From UBA6019 sp035535055 (GTDB lineage Bacteria; Chloroflexota; Dormibacteria; Dormibacterales; Dormibacteraceae): 64,000 bases of DNA. This document shows, piece by piece, positions 7,614-16,005 of the stretch (the first letter of the stretch is position 1; every line of letters starts with the position of its first letter). The notes beneath the pieces were generated by a model. That model was given only the letters and a program-made list of their open reading frames with translations, made no database searches and was not told where the DNA came from. Position numbers and translations under genes: made by a program. Location: the NCBI GenBank assembly GCA_035535055.1, contig DATLQT010000021.1:1-64000 (forward strand), in the 5' to 3' direction.

Positions 7614-8474
7614 ATGGCCATCGCGACCATGCCCTTCGGGCGCACCGGGCACCAGAGCACCCGCGTGATCTTCGGAGCCGCCGCGCTCGGCCGACAGCCG
7701 CAGGAGGTTGCCGACCGGACGCTCGAGGTACTTTTGCGGCACGGGATCAACCACCTCGACGTCGCTGCCAGTTATGGGGACGCCGAGCTGCGCCTGAAGC
7801 CCTGGCTGCAGCGGGACCGCGAACGGTTCTTTCTGGCCACCAAGACGATGGAGCGCAGCGCGTCCGGTGCGCGCGCGGAGCTACACCGGTCCCTCGACCG
7901 CCTGGGCGTGGATAGAGTCGACCTCTGGCAGCTGCACGGCCTGGCCGATCCGATCCAGTGGGACGTGGCTCTGAGCCCCGGCGGCGCGCTCGAAGCCGCC
8001 CTCCAGGCTCGCGCCGAAGGACTCGTGAAGTGGATCGGCGTGACCGGCCACGGTTCCCAGATCGCGGCCACCCACCGTCGCAGCCTCGAGCGTTTCGACT
8101 TCGACTCGGTTCTCCTACCCTGCAACTACCTGACGCTCCAGCTGCCGTACTACGCGGACAACTTCGACATGCTGCTGGCGACCTGCCGCGAGCGCCAGGT
8201 CGCGGTGCAGACGATCAAGTCAATCGCGCTCCGGCACTGGATGAACCGGCCGCACACGGCCACCACCTGGTATCAGCCAATGGCGAGCCAGGAGGATATC
8301 GACCTGGCGGTCTGGTGGGTGCTCGGCCACGAACAGGTCTTCCTCAACAGCGTGGGAGACGTCGACCTGCTGCCGAAGGTGCTGAGCGCGGCCGAGCGCT
8401 TCCAGTCGGCGCCCCAGGATTCCGAGCTCGCCGCCCTTGTCAGGCGCTCAGAGGCCCAGCCGCTCTTCGTCTGA
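7614..8474 (+). CDS. Aldo/keto reductase
   Basis: NAD(P)H-dependent reductase of the aldo/keto superfamily, 286 residues, TIM barrel. Visible are FGAAALG at the N-terminus, the catalytic region INHLDVAASYGDAE (Asp and Tyr), Lys in FLATKTM, and His in LWQLHGL. The cofactor-side segment near the C-terminus is shorter than usual, and NQ in the strand-5 motif is replaced by PCNYLTLQ. ATG 7614 matches the family start better than the codon 24 bases earlier. It follows mgsA; acting on methylglyoxal is plausible but not shown. Confidence 0.85.
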   Translation: MAIATMPFGRTGHQSTRVIFGAAALGRQPQEVADRTLEVLLRHGINHLDVAASYGDAELRLKPWLQRDRERFFLATKTMERSASGARAELHRSLDRLGVDRVDLWQLHGLADPIQWDVALSPGGALEAALQARAEGLVKWIGVTGHGSQIAATHRRSLERFDFDSVLLPCNYLTLQLPYYADNFDMLLATCRERQVAVQTIKSIALRHWMNRPHTATTWYQPMASQEDIDLAVWWVLGHEQVFLNSVGDVDLLPKVLSAAERFQSAPQDSELAALVRRSEAQPLFV

Positions 8475-8498
8475 AATTACGCCCGGCCGGAGGCGGTG

Positions 8499-9278
8499 CT
8501 ACGGGCAGGCGTAGTCCGCGTCGTAACCGGTGGCCGTCAGTCCCGATTGGCGGATCAACTGCGGAAGGCTCGCGATAAAGCTGGACCCGCAGGCAGTCGG
8601 GGACGTGACCCAGGTCGCCGACGCCTTGGCCGGCGCGTATCCGGAACCGGTGGTGATCGCGTTCCAGTAGTAGGCGTCGGAGTAGATCCCGACCGGGAGC
8701 CCGGCGATCTGGACGAGTCGGTCCGCTGCGCCGTCGATGGCGGCCTGGTTGAGGACCTTGTCGGAGCTCGACCAGCTGTTGGCCGTCTCGACGTCGAGCC
8801 ACCACATCTGGTTGGCCGTCTGGCCGCTCTCGACGATGGGCGCATGGTTGTAGGCGTAATCGCCCTCGGCGCATCCGATCCGGTAGGCCTTGAGGTAGCT
8901 GCCCGTGTAGGAAGCGGAGGTCACCCCGGCACAGTAGGTACCGGAGACGACGTCCTTGCCATACGCTCCCGAATAGGCCACGTTGAGGTAGAGGGACGGC
9001 GCCTCAGCCTCGGGGGGCGACTCATTCTCGGCCGCGTTCCAGAGCGCCTGCCGGCAGGAGTCGGCGGTGAACGGGCGGCCGCCGGTCACCCGGATGATCC
9101 CGAAGCTGATGTAGTTACTGTCGAGCGGTGCCGGCTTTCCGCCTGAGCACTGGTAGCGGGACGCGTCGTAACCCTGGCCGGTGTAACCCTGGCTGGTGTA
9201 CGTGGCGGCGGTAGCGGACACCCCGCTGAGAAGCAGGGCCGCCAACGAAACGCCGAGCGCGAGAATCGACTTTTTCAC
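8499..9278 (-). CDS. Exported glycoside-hydrolase-like (GH25/DUF1906-type) protein
   Basis: A 259-residue secreted protein. The signal peptide (KKSILALGVSLAALLLSG, cleavage near ATAAT) is followed by a Tyr/Gly-rich linker and a domain with a barrel-like pattern: YISFGIIRVTGG, SLYLNVAYSG, MWWLDVETANSW (acidic DxE as in GH25 lysozymes), LPVGIYSDAYYWN, and ATWVTSP. This suggests a peptidoglycan- or polysaccharide-binding barrel related to GH25 or DUF1906; activity is unproven. Start is GTG 9278 with a TAAGGT box 8 bases upstream, fitting leaderless transcription. Confidence 0.65.
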   Translation of the reverse strand: MKKSILALGVSLAALLLSGVSATAATYTSQGYTGQGYDASRYQCSGGKPAPLDSNYISFGIIRVTGGRPFTADSCRQALWNAAENESPPEAEAPSLYLNVAYSGAYGKDVVSGTYCAGVTSASYTGSYLKAYRIGCAEGDYAYNHAPIVESGQTANQMWWLDVETANSWSSSDKVLNQAAIDGAADRLVQIAGLPVGIYSDAYYWNAITTGSGYAPAKASATWVTSPTACGSSFIASLPQLIRQSGLTATGYDADYACP

Positions 9279-9321
9279 GGTCGCACACCTTACACCCGCG
9301 CCAGCAGTTGCAAAGGCGTCA

Positions 9322-9534
9322 CTACCTCTTCCTCGTGTTCACCTTCTCGAGCCGCAGCGCGAGCACCGGGCATTGGGCGAGCGCCCGCTTGGCCTCGGGG
9401 AGCAGGTCGGAGTCGAAGGGCGTCGGGTCGATGATCGGGTAGCCCCAGTCGTCGAGCTCAACCCGTTCGGGGAAGAGCTCGGCGCAGTAGCCGTGACCCG
9501 TGCACCGGATCGGCGAGACGCGCAGGCGGTTCAC
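9322..9534 (-). CDS. Small [3Fe-4S]-type ferredoxin
   Basis: A 70-residue ferredoxin with three cysteines: Cys11 and Cys17 in CTGHGYC and Cys55 in CP. The C-x5-C spacing without a fourth Cys suits one [3Fe-4S] cluster, as in ferredoxins that feed P450s or flavoproteins. Its ATG overlaps the stop of the NuoF-like gene by four bases, so it is the last gene of the redox operon 12747-9322 and probably an electron partner of that flavoprotein. Confidence 0.85.
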   Translation of the reverse strand: MNRLRVSPIRCTGHGYCAELFPERVELDDWGYPIIDPTPFDSDLLPEAKRALAQCPVLALRLEKVNTRKR

Positions 9535-10811
9535 CGCCAGGGCGCCTGGGGCCCGAGGCCGACCGGCAGCCCCGTGTCGTGGAAGGCCGCGGCACAGGCG
9601 CCTCGGCGAAGGTGCGCCTCGAAGTCATCGCTGAACACCGCGATCGCGCTCCGGATCAGGCCCAGGGCCCCGTCGGGATGGTGGCAGGCGCCGCGGCCGC
9701 CCGACAGCTGGCCGATCCAGCGCTCCAGCTGGCCCGCCTTGACCGAGCGTCCACGCCCCTCGGCCAGGAGGCTCAGGAGCCGCGAGAGGTCCGCGAGGCC
9801 GAACTGGCAGGGGCCGCACTGACGCGCGCTCTCGCCCGCCAGGTAGCCGACGATACGGGCGGTGGCGGCCACCCCACAATCGCCCGCCGCAAGGGTGAAC
9901 AGCACGCCGGCGCCGAGCTTCAGCCCCCGGCCGGCGAGCTGTGCCGAGTCGAAGGTGAGCTCGGCGGCGTCGGATCCGCGGACCCACGAGCCGAAATACC
10001 CCCCCAGCAGCAGCGGTCCCCGGGTGTGGCCGGGCTTGGGGGCGATCACGTCGCCGATTCGCGTCGTCGCGTCCACCTCGTGCACTCCCGGGGCGGCGAC
10101 CTGGCCGGCGACGGTCACCAGCATCGTTCCCGGCGTCTCCGCGGTACCCGCGGAGCGGAACCACTCGCTTCCGTAACGGGCGATTAAAGCCGCCTGGGCG
10201 AGGGTCTCGACGTTGTTGACCAGCGTCGGCCGCCCCTTGACGCCCTGCTCGAAAGGCCGGGGTGGCACGCCGGTCGGCTTTGCCTCGCCACCGTTGACGA
10301 GCCTCACCGCGGCCGTCTCCTCGCCTGCCACGAAGCGAACCGGAGCCTCTACCAGCTCGACGTCAAGGCCGGCCAGGCCGCCGCGCTCGCGAACCGCCTG
10401 CTCGAGCGACCTCATGGCGGCCGGGTGGTGGCGCCCGACGTAGAGATAAACCTCCCGCGCGCCCACCGACTGGGCCGCAAGCTGCGCACCGTCCAGCACC
10501 AGGTGCGGTCGGGACGCAAGCAGGAGGTGGTCCTTGAGGCTCAACGGCTCGCCCTCGGCGCCGTTGACGATGAGGGCAGCGCGGCCGTGGGACCGGTCGG
10601 CGACCGCCTTCCACTTGACTGCGACGGGGAACCCGGCGCCGCCGCGACCGCGGAGGCCTGCCTTTTCGATCTCCTCGATCAGGCGCCGGCCGCTGGCCGG
10701 AACCGGGCCCAACCGCGCGGCGTGGGAGGACAGCGGCTCCGGCCGCCAGTTGGCGTCCGGGCCGGAGAGGAGCCAGGGCGGCCGCATCCCGCGCGGCGCG
10801 ATGGGGATCAT
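9531..10811 (-). CDS. NuoF-like NADH-binding flavoprotein with an altered Fe-S site
   Basis: A 426-residue relative of complex I subunit NuoF/HoxF, which takes electrons from NADH to FMN. It has GLRGRGGAGFP for FMN/NADH, VNGAEGEPLSLKDH in place of NADEGEPGTFKDR, NNVETL, and an SLBB-like stretch around VAGQVAAPGVHEV. The usual ESCGxCxPC...C site is changed: GESARQCGPC gives only Cys332 and Cys335, plus Cys376 in GGRGACHHPDG, so one ligand is missing. ATG 10811 lies 8 bases after the stop of the ferric-reductase-like gene. Probably links NAD(P)H to the membrane haem protein via the ferredoxin. Confidence 0.78.
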   Translation of the reverse strand: MIPIAPRGMRPPWLLSGPDANWRPEPLSSHAARLGPVPASGRRLIEEIEKAGLRGRGGAGFPVAVKWKAVADRSHGRAALIVNGAEGEPLSLKDHLLLASRPHLVLDGAQLAAQSVGAREVYLYVGRHHPAAMRSLEQAVRERGGLAGLDVELVEAPVRFVAGEETAAVRLVNGGEAKPTGVPPRPFEQGVKGRPTLVNNVETLAQAALIARYGSEWFRSAGTAETPGTMLVTVAGQVAAPGVHEVDATTRIGDVIAPKPGHTRGPLLLGGYFGSWVRGSDAAELTFDSAQLAGRGLKLGAGVLFTLAAGDCGVAATARIVGYLAGESARQCGPCQFGLADLSRLLSLLAEGRGRSVKAGQLERWIGQLSGGRGACHHPDGALGLIRSAIAVFSDDFEAHLRRGACAAAFHDTGLPVGLGPQAPWR

Positions 10812-10819
10812 CTTGCTCG

Positions 10820-11860
10820 TCAGCTGGTCACCAGCTCGGCGCTGACACTGCGCCGCGTGGACTCGCCAATGAGCAGCTGAACGCTGGTTCCGCCACAGCT
10901 GCCGACCAGCCCGCTGCTGCCCTGCTGGAGGGTTGCCTGGCAGATGACCGAGCCGCCCTTCAGCACCTGCACGGCGGCCGTCTGCGCGTCGTCGCCGGAG
11001 ATGCCGAGACGGACCTGGTAGTTGGAATCGGTCTGGTCGACGAAGTCCACCTCGAGAGCCGATCCGTTTCGGATCACCTGACCGGTCAGCTGGTGGTCGA
11101 GACCCCGCGGGAGACCGGCCGCCGGCGATGGCGTGGGAGAGGCGGCGACCGCCCCCACGGTGCCTGGGCTCGATGACTTGAGGAGGGCGGTGGGCGTTCC
11201 CGCCGCCTGCGCCCAGCCGGGCTGCAGCGGGCCGGTCATCGCCCAGACACCGAAGGCGAGCACGGCCGCGCCGAGGGCCCACCCACCCGCCACCCGCGCC
11301 TCGCGGCTCTCCGGCGAGCCTCCCAGCAAGCGCCAGGAGATCGCCAGCACCACCGTGGCGAGGCAGGTGAAGTAGATCACCGAGGACCAGAGGGCTTTCT
11401 CGTCGCTGCCGGTGCCAAGGCCGTGGACGATCGCCAGCGGCCAGGCCGCATAGGCTGCCCAGTGAATCGCCCGCCACAACCGGTGGCCGATCCACTGGCG
11501 GACGAGGCTGGTGACGATCAGGATCAGGAAGAGCTCACCGCTGACCACGCCGAGCCCCAGCCACAGCGGACGGTAGGCGGAGGCGAAGGGGACCGTGGCG
11601 TCGAGGACGCCCAGGTGGGCGAAGGGGTCGAGGATCGAAGTGATCACGTGCAGGGCCGCGAAGAGGACTGCTGCCAGCGCCACGTTGCGATGGAGCGCGC
11701 CGTTCAGGAAGCGGGGCAGGCGAGGCGGGGCGAACTGGGCCGTGGTGAGGATGCCCAGCACGAAGGAGAGGGTGAGGAAGATCAGGGAGACGAACCCGGC
11801 GCCGCGGGTGATGTACCAGAGGGGGCTGGCGGGGGTCACGTCCGCGTCCCGCCCGGCCAT
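10820..11860 (-). CDS. Ferric-reductase-like transmembrane haem protein
   Basis: A 346-residue membrane protein with about six hydrophobic segments in the first 215 residues. His57 and His71, and His133 and His146, are spaced 14 and 13 residues apart as in ferric-reductase-like (MsrQ/FRE/NOX) domains that bind two b-type haems. A Pro/Ser/Thr linker follows, then an extracytoplasmic beta-rich domain (about 250-346) with two cysteines. There is no FMN_bind motif. It overlaps apbE by 25 bases and precedes the NuoF-like gene, suggesting a route for electrons across the membrane. Confidence 0.78.
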   Translation of the reverse strand: MAGRDADVTPASPLWYITRGAGFVSLIFLTLSFVLGILTTAQFAPPRLPRFLNGALHRNVALAAVLFAALHVITSILDPFAHLGVLDATVPFASAYRPLWLGLGVVSGELFLILIVTSLVRQWIGHRLWRAIHWAAYAAWPLAIVHGLGTGSDEKALWSSVIYFTCLATVVLAISWRLLGGSPESREARVAGGWALGAAVLAFGVWAMTGPLQPGWAQAAGTPTALLKSSSPGTVGAVAASPTPSPAAGLPRGLDHQLTGQVIRNGSALEVDFVDQTDSNYQVRLGISGDDAQTAAVQVLKGGSVICQATLQQGSSGLVGSCGGTSVQLLIGESTRRSVSAELVTS

Positions 11861-12747
11861 GATCCCACCCTGCGAAGCTCGCCGTCGCTGCTAACGAGGC
11901 GCGCCGGAAGCCCGCGCTCCCCGAGCCAGTTGGGCGCCTCCCGGCCAAGGATGATGGCCGCGGTCGCGGCGATGTTGGCGTCAACGCAGGTGGCGGCGCC
12001 GACGGTGACCGTGCGCCAGTGGACCCGCGCCGGCAGGCCGGTCGAGGGATCGACGATGTGGTGCATCTCCTGGTCTCCGCGGCGCCACCGCCGAACGGTC
12101 GTGCTGGAGGTGGCGAGGCCCCCGGAGTTGAGGTTGATGGTCTCGTCGAGGGAGGTTCCGGCCGCGGCGGCGTGATCCTCGGCGACCGTCACGGCCCATC
12201 CCCCGTCGGGTGGCGGACCGGCGATGGCGAGGTCGCCTCCAACGCTCACGAGCGCGCCCATCCCCGTCTCGCGGGCGACGGCCGCGGCCGCCCGATCGGC
12301 CGCCAGTGCCTTGGCGGTTGCGCCGAGATCGACCTCGACGCCGGAGATGATGGACGCCTCTGACCGTCCAGTGTCGATCCGGAGCGCACCCCAGGCTGGA
12401 ACCGGCGCGCCGGCCGGGGCGACGCCGCCGCCGTCGCCGATCTCGCCGAAGTCGCGGTCGTAGCCGATATTTCTCAGGGCCACGCCGACAGTCGGGGTTA
12501 CCAGCCCTCCGGTGAGCTCGGCGCCCCGCAGTCCCGCGGAAAGGGCTTCGAGAAAGAGGGGGCTCACTGAGATGCTCCTGCCCTCGGCGCGGTTCAGGCG
12601 GCTCAGCTCGGAGTCGTCACGGAACCGGCTGCAGGCGGCGTCGATGGCGGCCAGCTCTGACTCCACGATGGCGAGGGCAGCGTCACGCCCGGACGGATCG
12701 GCGGTGCGAACCACGACGCCGGTGCCGAGCGCTCTGAAGTCGATCAT
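11836..12747 (-). CDS. apbE: FAD:protein FMN transferase
   Basis: ApbE attaches FMN from FAD to Thr or Ser of target redox proteins outside the cytoplasm. The protein is 303 residues. Family segments are ACSRFRDDSELSRLN, the FAD-binding VDLGATAKALAAD, VSVGGDLAI, HHIVDPSTGLPA, and the metal-site DANIAATAAIIL. I see no signal peptide or lipobox, unlike many exported ApbE proteins. Neighbours are a haem membrane protein, a NuoF-like protein and a ferredoxin. No protein in the operon has a clear DxxxSGAT target; the CGATLW of the membrane protein at 3840-5522 is the nearest look-alike. Confidence 0.88.
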   Translation of the reverse strand: MIDFRALGTGVVVRTADPSGRDAALAIVESELAAIDAACSRFRDDSELSRLNRAEGRSISVSPLFLEALSAGLRGAELTGGLVTPTVGVALRNIGYDRDFGEIGDGGGVAPAGAPVPAWGALRIDTGRSEASIISGVEVDLGATAKALAADRAAAAVARETGMGALVSVGGDLAIAGPPPDGGWAVTVAEDHAAAAGTSLDETINLNSGGLATSSTTVRRWRRGDQEMHHIVDPSTGLPARVHWRTVTVGAATCVDANIAATAAIILGREAPNWLGERGLPARLVSSDGELRRVGSWPGGTRT

Positions 12748-12760
12748 TCGGGACGGGCTT

Positions 12761-13069
12761 TCAGGACCCGCCCGTCACGACCCCACCGCCAGAGCCTCCG
12801 CCGAATCCTCCACCGCCGCCGTTCCCGAAGAACCCGGAGCCAGGGGATTGAAACTGCGGGGCCTGCTGCTGCGGATTCGAGCTGGCCGCCGGCTGCTGAT
12901 CGGCGCTGGCGACCTGCTGGTGACCGGCGAAAGTGGATGCCGCGACGAACGACAGCGCGGCGACCAGGCCGGTGCCGCCGACTACCAGGCCGATGGTCCA
13001 CCGCCGAAGTAGGCGCGTCGCACCCTCGCGCTCGGCGATCCGGTCTCTAAGTGTGTTCTCGCTCTGCAT
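12761..13069 (-). CDS. Small single-pass membrane protein with a Gly-rich tail
   Basis: A 102-residue protein with a charged start (RDRIAEREGATRLLRRW), one membrane segment (about 26-47), then a Gln/Ser/Pro stretch and a tail of almost only Gly, Ser and Phe. No family recognised. It is the first gene of the minus-strand redox operon, 13 bases before apbE, so it may be an anchor or scaffold on the outside. The 165 bases to the divergent gene at 13235 hold the promoters of both operons. Confidence 0.55.
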   Translation of the reverse strand: MQSENTLRDRIAEREGATRLLRRWTIGLVVGGTGLVAALSFVAASTFAGHQQVASADQQPAASSNPQQQAPQFQSPGSGFFGNGGGGGFGGGSGGGVVTGGS

Positions 13070-13234
13070 CTTGGTTAGGGTCTCAGGCTAGCGGCGGCAA
13101 ATTGGAGTCGAATTGGAAGTCGCCCGAGCCGGAGCCGACGCTCAGCTTCCTTTTCAGACATGAAGGGGCCATGAAGCGCCTCCAATCCGCCTCCAATCGC
13201 GGTCCAATACGATCGTCCTGAGGACCCGCACCCT

Positions 13235-13843
13235 TTGCCCAGCCAGCCGCGATCCGAAACGACATCTCCGGCGCCCGGGGTCATCGCCAACGAGCGCCTG
13301 ACCTCGCTCACCGGTGCCCTTCTCTTCGTGCTCCTCGCGGCCATGGGGGTGACCGTGCTGAGCGTCCGCACCCTTCTACCGGAGCACTTCCTGATCGGCT
13401 TCGTGCTGATTCCGCCCCTGGGCCTCAAGATGGCCACCACCGGTTATCGGTTCGCGAGGTACTACCTCGGCGATCACAGCTATCGTCTTGCCGGTCCCCC
13501 GCAACTGTTGCTGCGCCTCACCGCCCCGCTTGTGGTCGCGTCCACCGTGGTGCTGTTCGGGACCGGGATCGAGCTCTGGCTCTTCGGGCTCCGCTACGGC
13601 AGCGTCTGGATCGAATGGCACAAATTGAGCTTCGGGGTCTGGCTCGTCGTGACCGCCATCCACGTGCTCGGCCACCTGAAGCAGACCGGTGAGGCAGCCG
13701 CCGGAGAGCTGTCTTTACCTTCCGGCCGGGAGGCGCTGACCAGGCGTTCGCTGGTCCTGGCGAGCCTCTCTACCGGCATCTTGGTCGCCCTCGCCACCCT
13801 GCCCTTTCACAGCCCCTTCATCTTCTTCGGCGATGGCGGGTGA
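13235..13843 (+). CDS. Four-helix membrane protein, cytochrome b561-like in outline
   Basis: A 202-residue membrane protein with about four to five hydrophobic segments. His residues lie at or near the membrane (LPEHFLIGF, GDHSYRL, EWHKLSFGVW, AIHVLGHLKQ), a pattern seen in b-type cytochrome membrane subunits, though I cannot assign a family. The TTG start at 13235 follows a tgagga site. Its stop overlaps the response regulator start (GTGA), so the three genes 13235-15833 form one operon. It may sense or carry electrons for the divergent redox operon. Confidence 0.6.
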   Translation: MPSQPRSETTSPAPGVIANERLTSLTGALLFVLLAAMGVTVLSVRTLLPEHFLIGFVLIPPLGLKMATTGYRFARYYLGDHSYRLAGPPQLLLRLTAPLVVASTVVLFGTGIELWLFGLRYGSVWIEWHKLSFGVWLVVTAIHVLGHLKQTGEAAAGELSLPSGREALTRRSLVLASLSTGILVALATLPFHSPFIFFGDGG

Positions 13844-14511
13844 GCCAGTCGGTGCTGGTCATCGAGGACGAGGTCAGCCTCGGCAAGCTGCTGGTGAGGG
13901 TCTTGGGGGAGGAGGGATTTGACGCGTCCACCGAGACGCGAGGCGATCGAGGGCTACAGGCTGCTATCGACTCGCCCCCGGACGCCGTGGTCCTCGACCT
14001 GATGATCCCCGGCATGGACGGCCTCGAGGTCTGCCGCGAACTGCGACGGCGCGACCTCCGGATGCCGGTGATCATCCTCACCGCGCGAGACGCCGTTCCC
14101 GATCGCGTGCGGGGCCTCGAGGCGGGCGCCGACGACTACCTGGTCAAGCCCTTCGCCATCGAGGAGCTGATCGCCCGGCTGCGGGCCCAGCTCCGCCGTT
14201 CGGGTGTCCCGACCGAGCGGCTGAGGGTTGGGGACCTGGTGCTGGAGCCGGCCGCCCGGTGGGCCCAGCGGGCGGGGAAGGAGCTCGACCTCACCGCCCA
14301 GGAGTTCGACTTGCTCGAGTTCTTGGTCCGCCACCGCGGCCAGGTGATGAGCCGGCAGCGAATCCTGGACCACGTCTGGGGCTATGCCGCCACCCCCGCC
14401 TCCAACGTGGTCGACATCTACGTCCACTACCTGCGGCAGAAGGTGGACAGCGGGCACGACGCGAAGCTCATCAAGACGGTGCGATCGGTCGGCTACGTGG
14501 TACGCCCGTGA
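13840..14511 (+). CDS. OmpR/PhoB-family response regulator
   Basis: A 223-residue two-component regulator. The receiver domain has the acidic pocket Glu9/Asp10, phosphoacceptor Asp53 (VVLDLMIPGMDG), Thr in ILTAR, and Lys in YLVKPF. The C-terminal winged helix (about 130-223) has LTAQEFDLLEFL, SRQRILDHVWG and VDIYVHYLRQKVD. GTG start overlaps the previous stop, and its own stop overlaps the kinase start, so co-translation is likely. By position it may control the divergent redox operon. Confidence 0.93.
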   Translation: MSQSVLVIEDEVSLGKLLVRVLGEEGFDASTETRGDRGLQAAIDSPPDAVVLDLMIPGMDGLEVCRELRRRDLRMPVIILTARDAVPDRVRGLEAGADDYLVKPFAIEELIARLRAQLRRSGVPTERLRVGDLVLEPAARWAQRAGKELDLTAQEFDLLEFLVRHRGQVMSRQRILDHVWGYAATPASNVVDIYVHYLRQKVDSGHDAKLIKTVRSVGYVVRP

Positions 14512-15833
14512 TCTTCGGCAACCTCCGGCGCTCACTGCTGCTGACCAACGTGCTGGTGATGGCCTCGATCCTCGCCGCCCTCGGCACCGGGATCCTGCTC
14601 GTGATGGACCGTCTCCTGGTCGGCCAGGAGACGGCGACCGTGCAGGCCGACGCCCAGCGCGCGCTGGTGGAGCGAGGGGAGCTGAGCAGCAGCGAGTTCC
14701 AGAGCCGGCACACCTCCTACACCTCGGGGACCTTCTACGTGCTCTGGGACACCGCCGGCAACGCCACCTTCAACCCGTCGGGTGCACCCGAGGCTCCACT
14801 CGCCAGGGCTGCAGCGGCGGCGCTGGCCGGGAGAGGCGGCACGACCCAGGTGGAGCTCGAGCCGGGCCAGCCGGCTCTGGTGACGTCAAGCCTCATCTCC
14901 GATGACGGCCAGGTCTCCGGAGTCCTCCAGGCGGGGAGGAGCCTGGTCCCGGTCCGCTCGGTCGAGAGCGAGGCTGCCCTGGTCGCCCTCGTGGCGGGCC
15001 TGCTGGCGCTGCTCGTAATACTCGGCGCCGGCTGGTTTTTGACCGAGCGGGCGCTGATCCCCGTGCGGCTCGCGCTCGAGCGGCAGGTGCGGTTCACGGC
15101 GGACGCCTCCCACGAGCTGCGAACCCCCCTCACGATCATCGACACCGGACTCCAGGTCCTGCGCCGAAACCCCCGGCAGACGATCGCGAACAACCAGGCC
15201 GTGGTCGATTCAATCTCCTCCGAGACCAGGCGCATGGCCCGGCTGGTCGGCGACCTCCTCACGCTCGCGCGCGTCGACTCCGGCCAGGCGGAGATCCAGC
15301 TCGAGAGCGCCGACCTCACCGAGCTGGTGGCGACGACCGGCCGCGACCTGGAGGCGCTGGCGGAGAGCCGGGGCGCCCACCTGCTCGTCCGTTCGGAGGC
15401 AAAGCTGGCCGGACACGTCGACCCCGAGCGACTGCGCCAGGTGCTGGTGATCCTGGTTGACAACGCGCTTCGCCACGGAGCTCCTGGTGACACTGTCGAG
15501 TTGAACCTGGAGCGCGCCGGTGAGGAGATCCGGATCGAGGTCTCCGACCACGGGCCGGGAATCCCGCCCGATCAGCGCGAGAAGGTCTTCGAGCCATTCC
15601 ACCGCCTGGCCGGCGATCGGACCGACTCTGGCGCCGGCCTCGGGCTCGCCATCGCCCGCTGGATCGTAAGGGCCCACCGCGGGACCATCAAGTTGCTCGA
15701 CAACAAACCCGGGCTGAGGGTGCGGGTGTCCCTGCCGCCGGGAGGCGGCGAGGGCGCGAACCAGAAGAGGGCTCCCCTGCGGCCCCGTCGTGCCGTACCG
15801 AACGTGGGGACGGAGAACCCGGCCGCCGGCTAG
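14508..15833 (+). CDS. Membrane sensor histidine kinase
   Basis: A 441-residue kinase, partner of the regulator just upstream. Membrane segments at about 10-32 and 156-178 enclose an extracytoplasmic sensor of about 120 residues with no known domain. The HisKA box is ASHELRTPLTI (His202). The ATPase domain has DNALRHGAPGD (N box), DHGPGIPPDQREKVFEPFHR (G1/F) and GAGLGLAI (G2). No separate HAMP is obvious. GTG 14508 overlaps the regulator stop by four bases; the sensor ligand is unknown. Confidence 0.92.
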   Translation: MIFGNLRRSLLLTNVLVMASILAALGTGILLVMDRLLVGQETATVQADAQRALVERGELSSSEFQSRHTSYTSGTFYVLWDTAGNATFNPSGAPEAPLARAAAAALAGRGGTTQVELEPGQPALVTSSLISDDGQVSGVLQAGRSLVPVRSVESEAALVALVAGLLALLVILGAGWFLTERALIPVRLALERQVRFTADASHELRTPLTIIDTGLQVLRRNPRQTIANNQAVVDSISSETRRMARLVGDLLTLARVDSGQAEIQLESADLTELVATTGRDLEALAESRGAHLLVRSEAKLAGHVDPERLRQVLVILVDNALRHGAPGDTVELNLERAGEEIRIEVSDHGPGIPPDQREKVFEPFHRLAGDRTDSGAGLGLAIARWIVRAHRGTIKLLDNKPGLRVRVSLPPGGGEGANQKRAPLRPRRAVPNVGTENPAAG

Positions 15834-16005
15834 CCGACCCTTCGCTCCCTCTGCGGCTCGGGCCCGAGCCTCGCCCGGCACTTTCACAGCCAACTCCCAG
15901 CCGTGGCGCATCTGACGCCAAGGCGCCGGCGGCATCTTGAAGCCAGATTTCAGTTGGCGAGCCGCCTCTTACGACGGCATTTGTGCGAGGTCAGATCTCT
16001 CTCCG

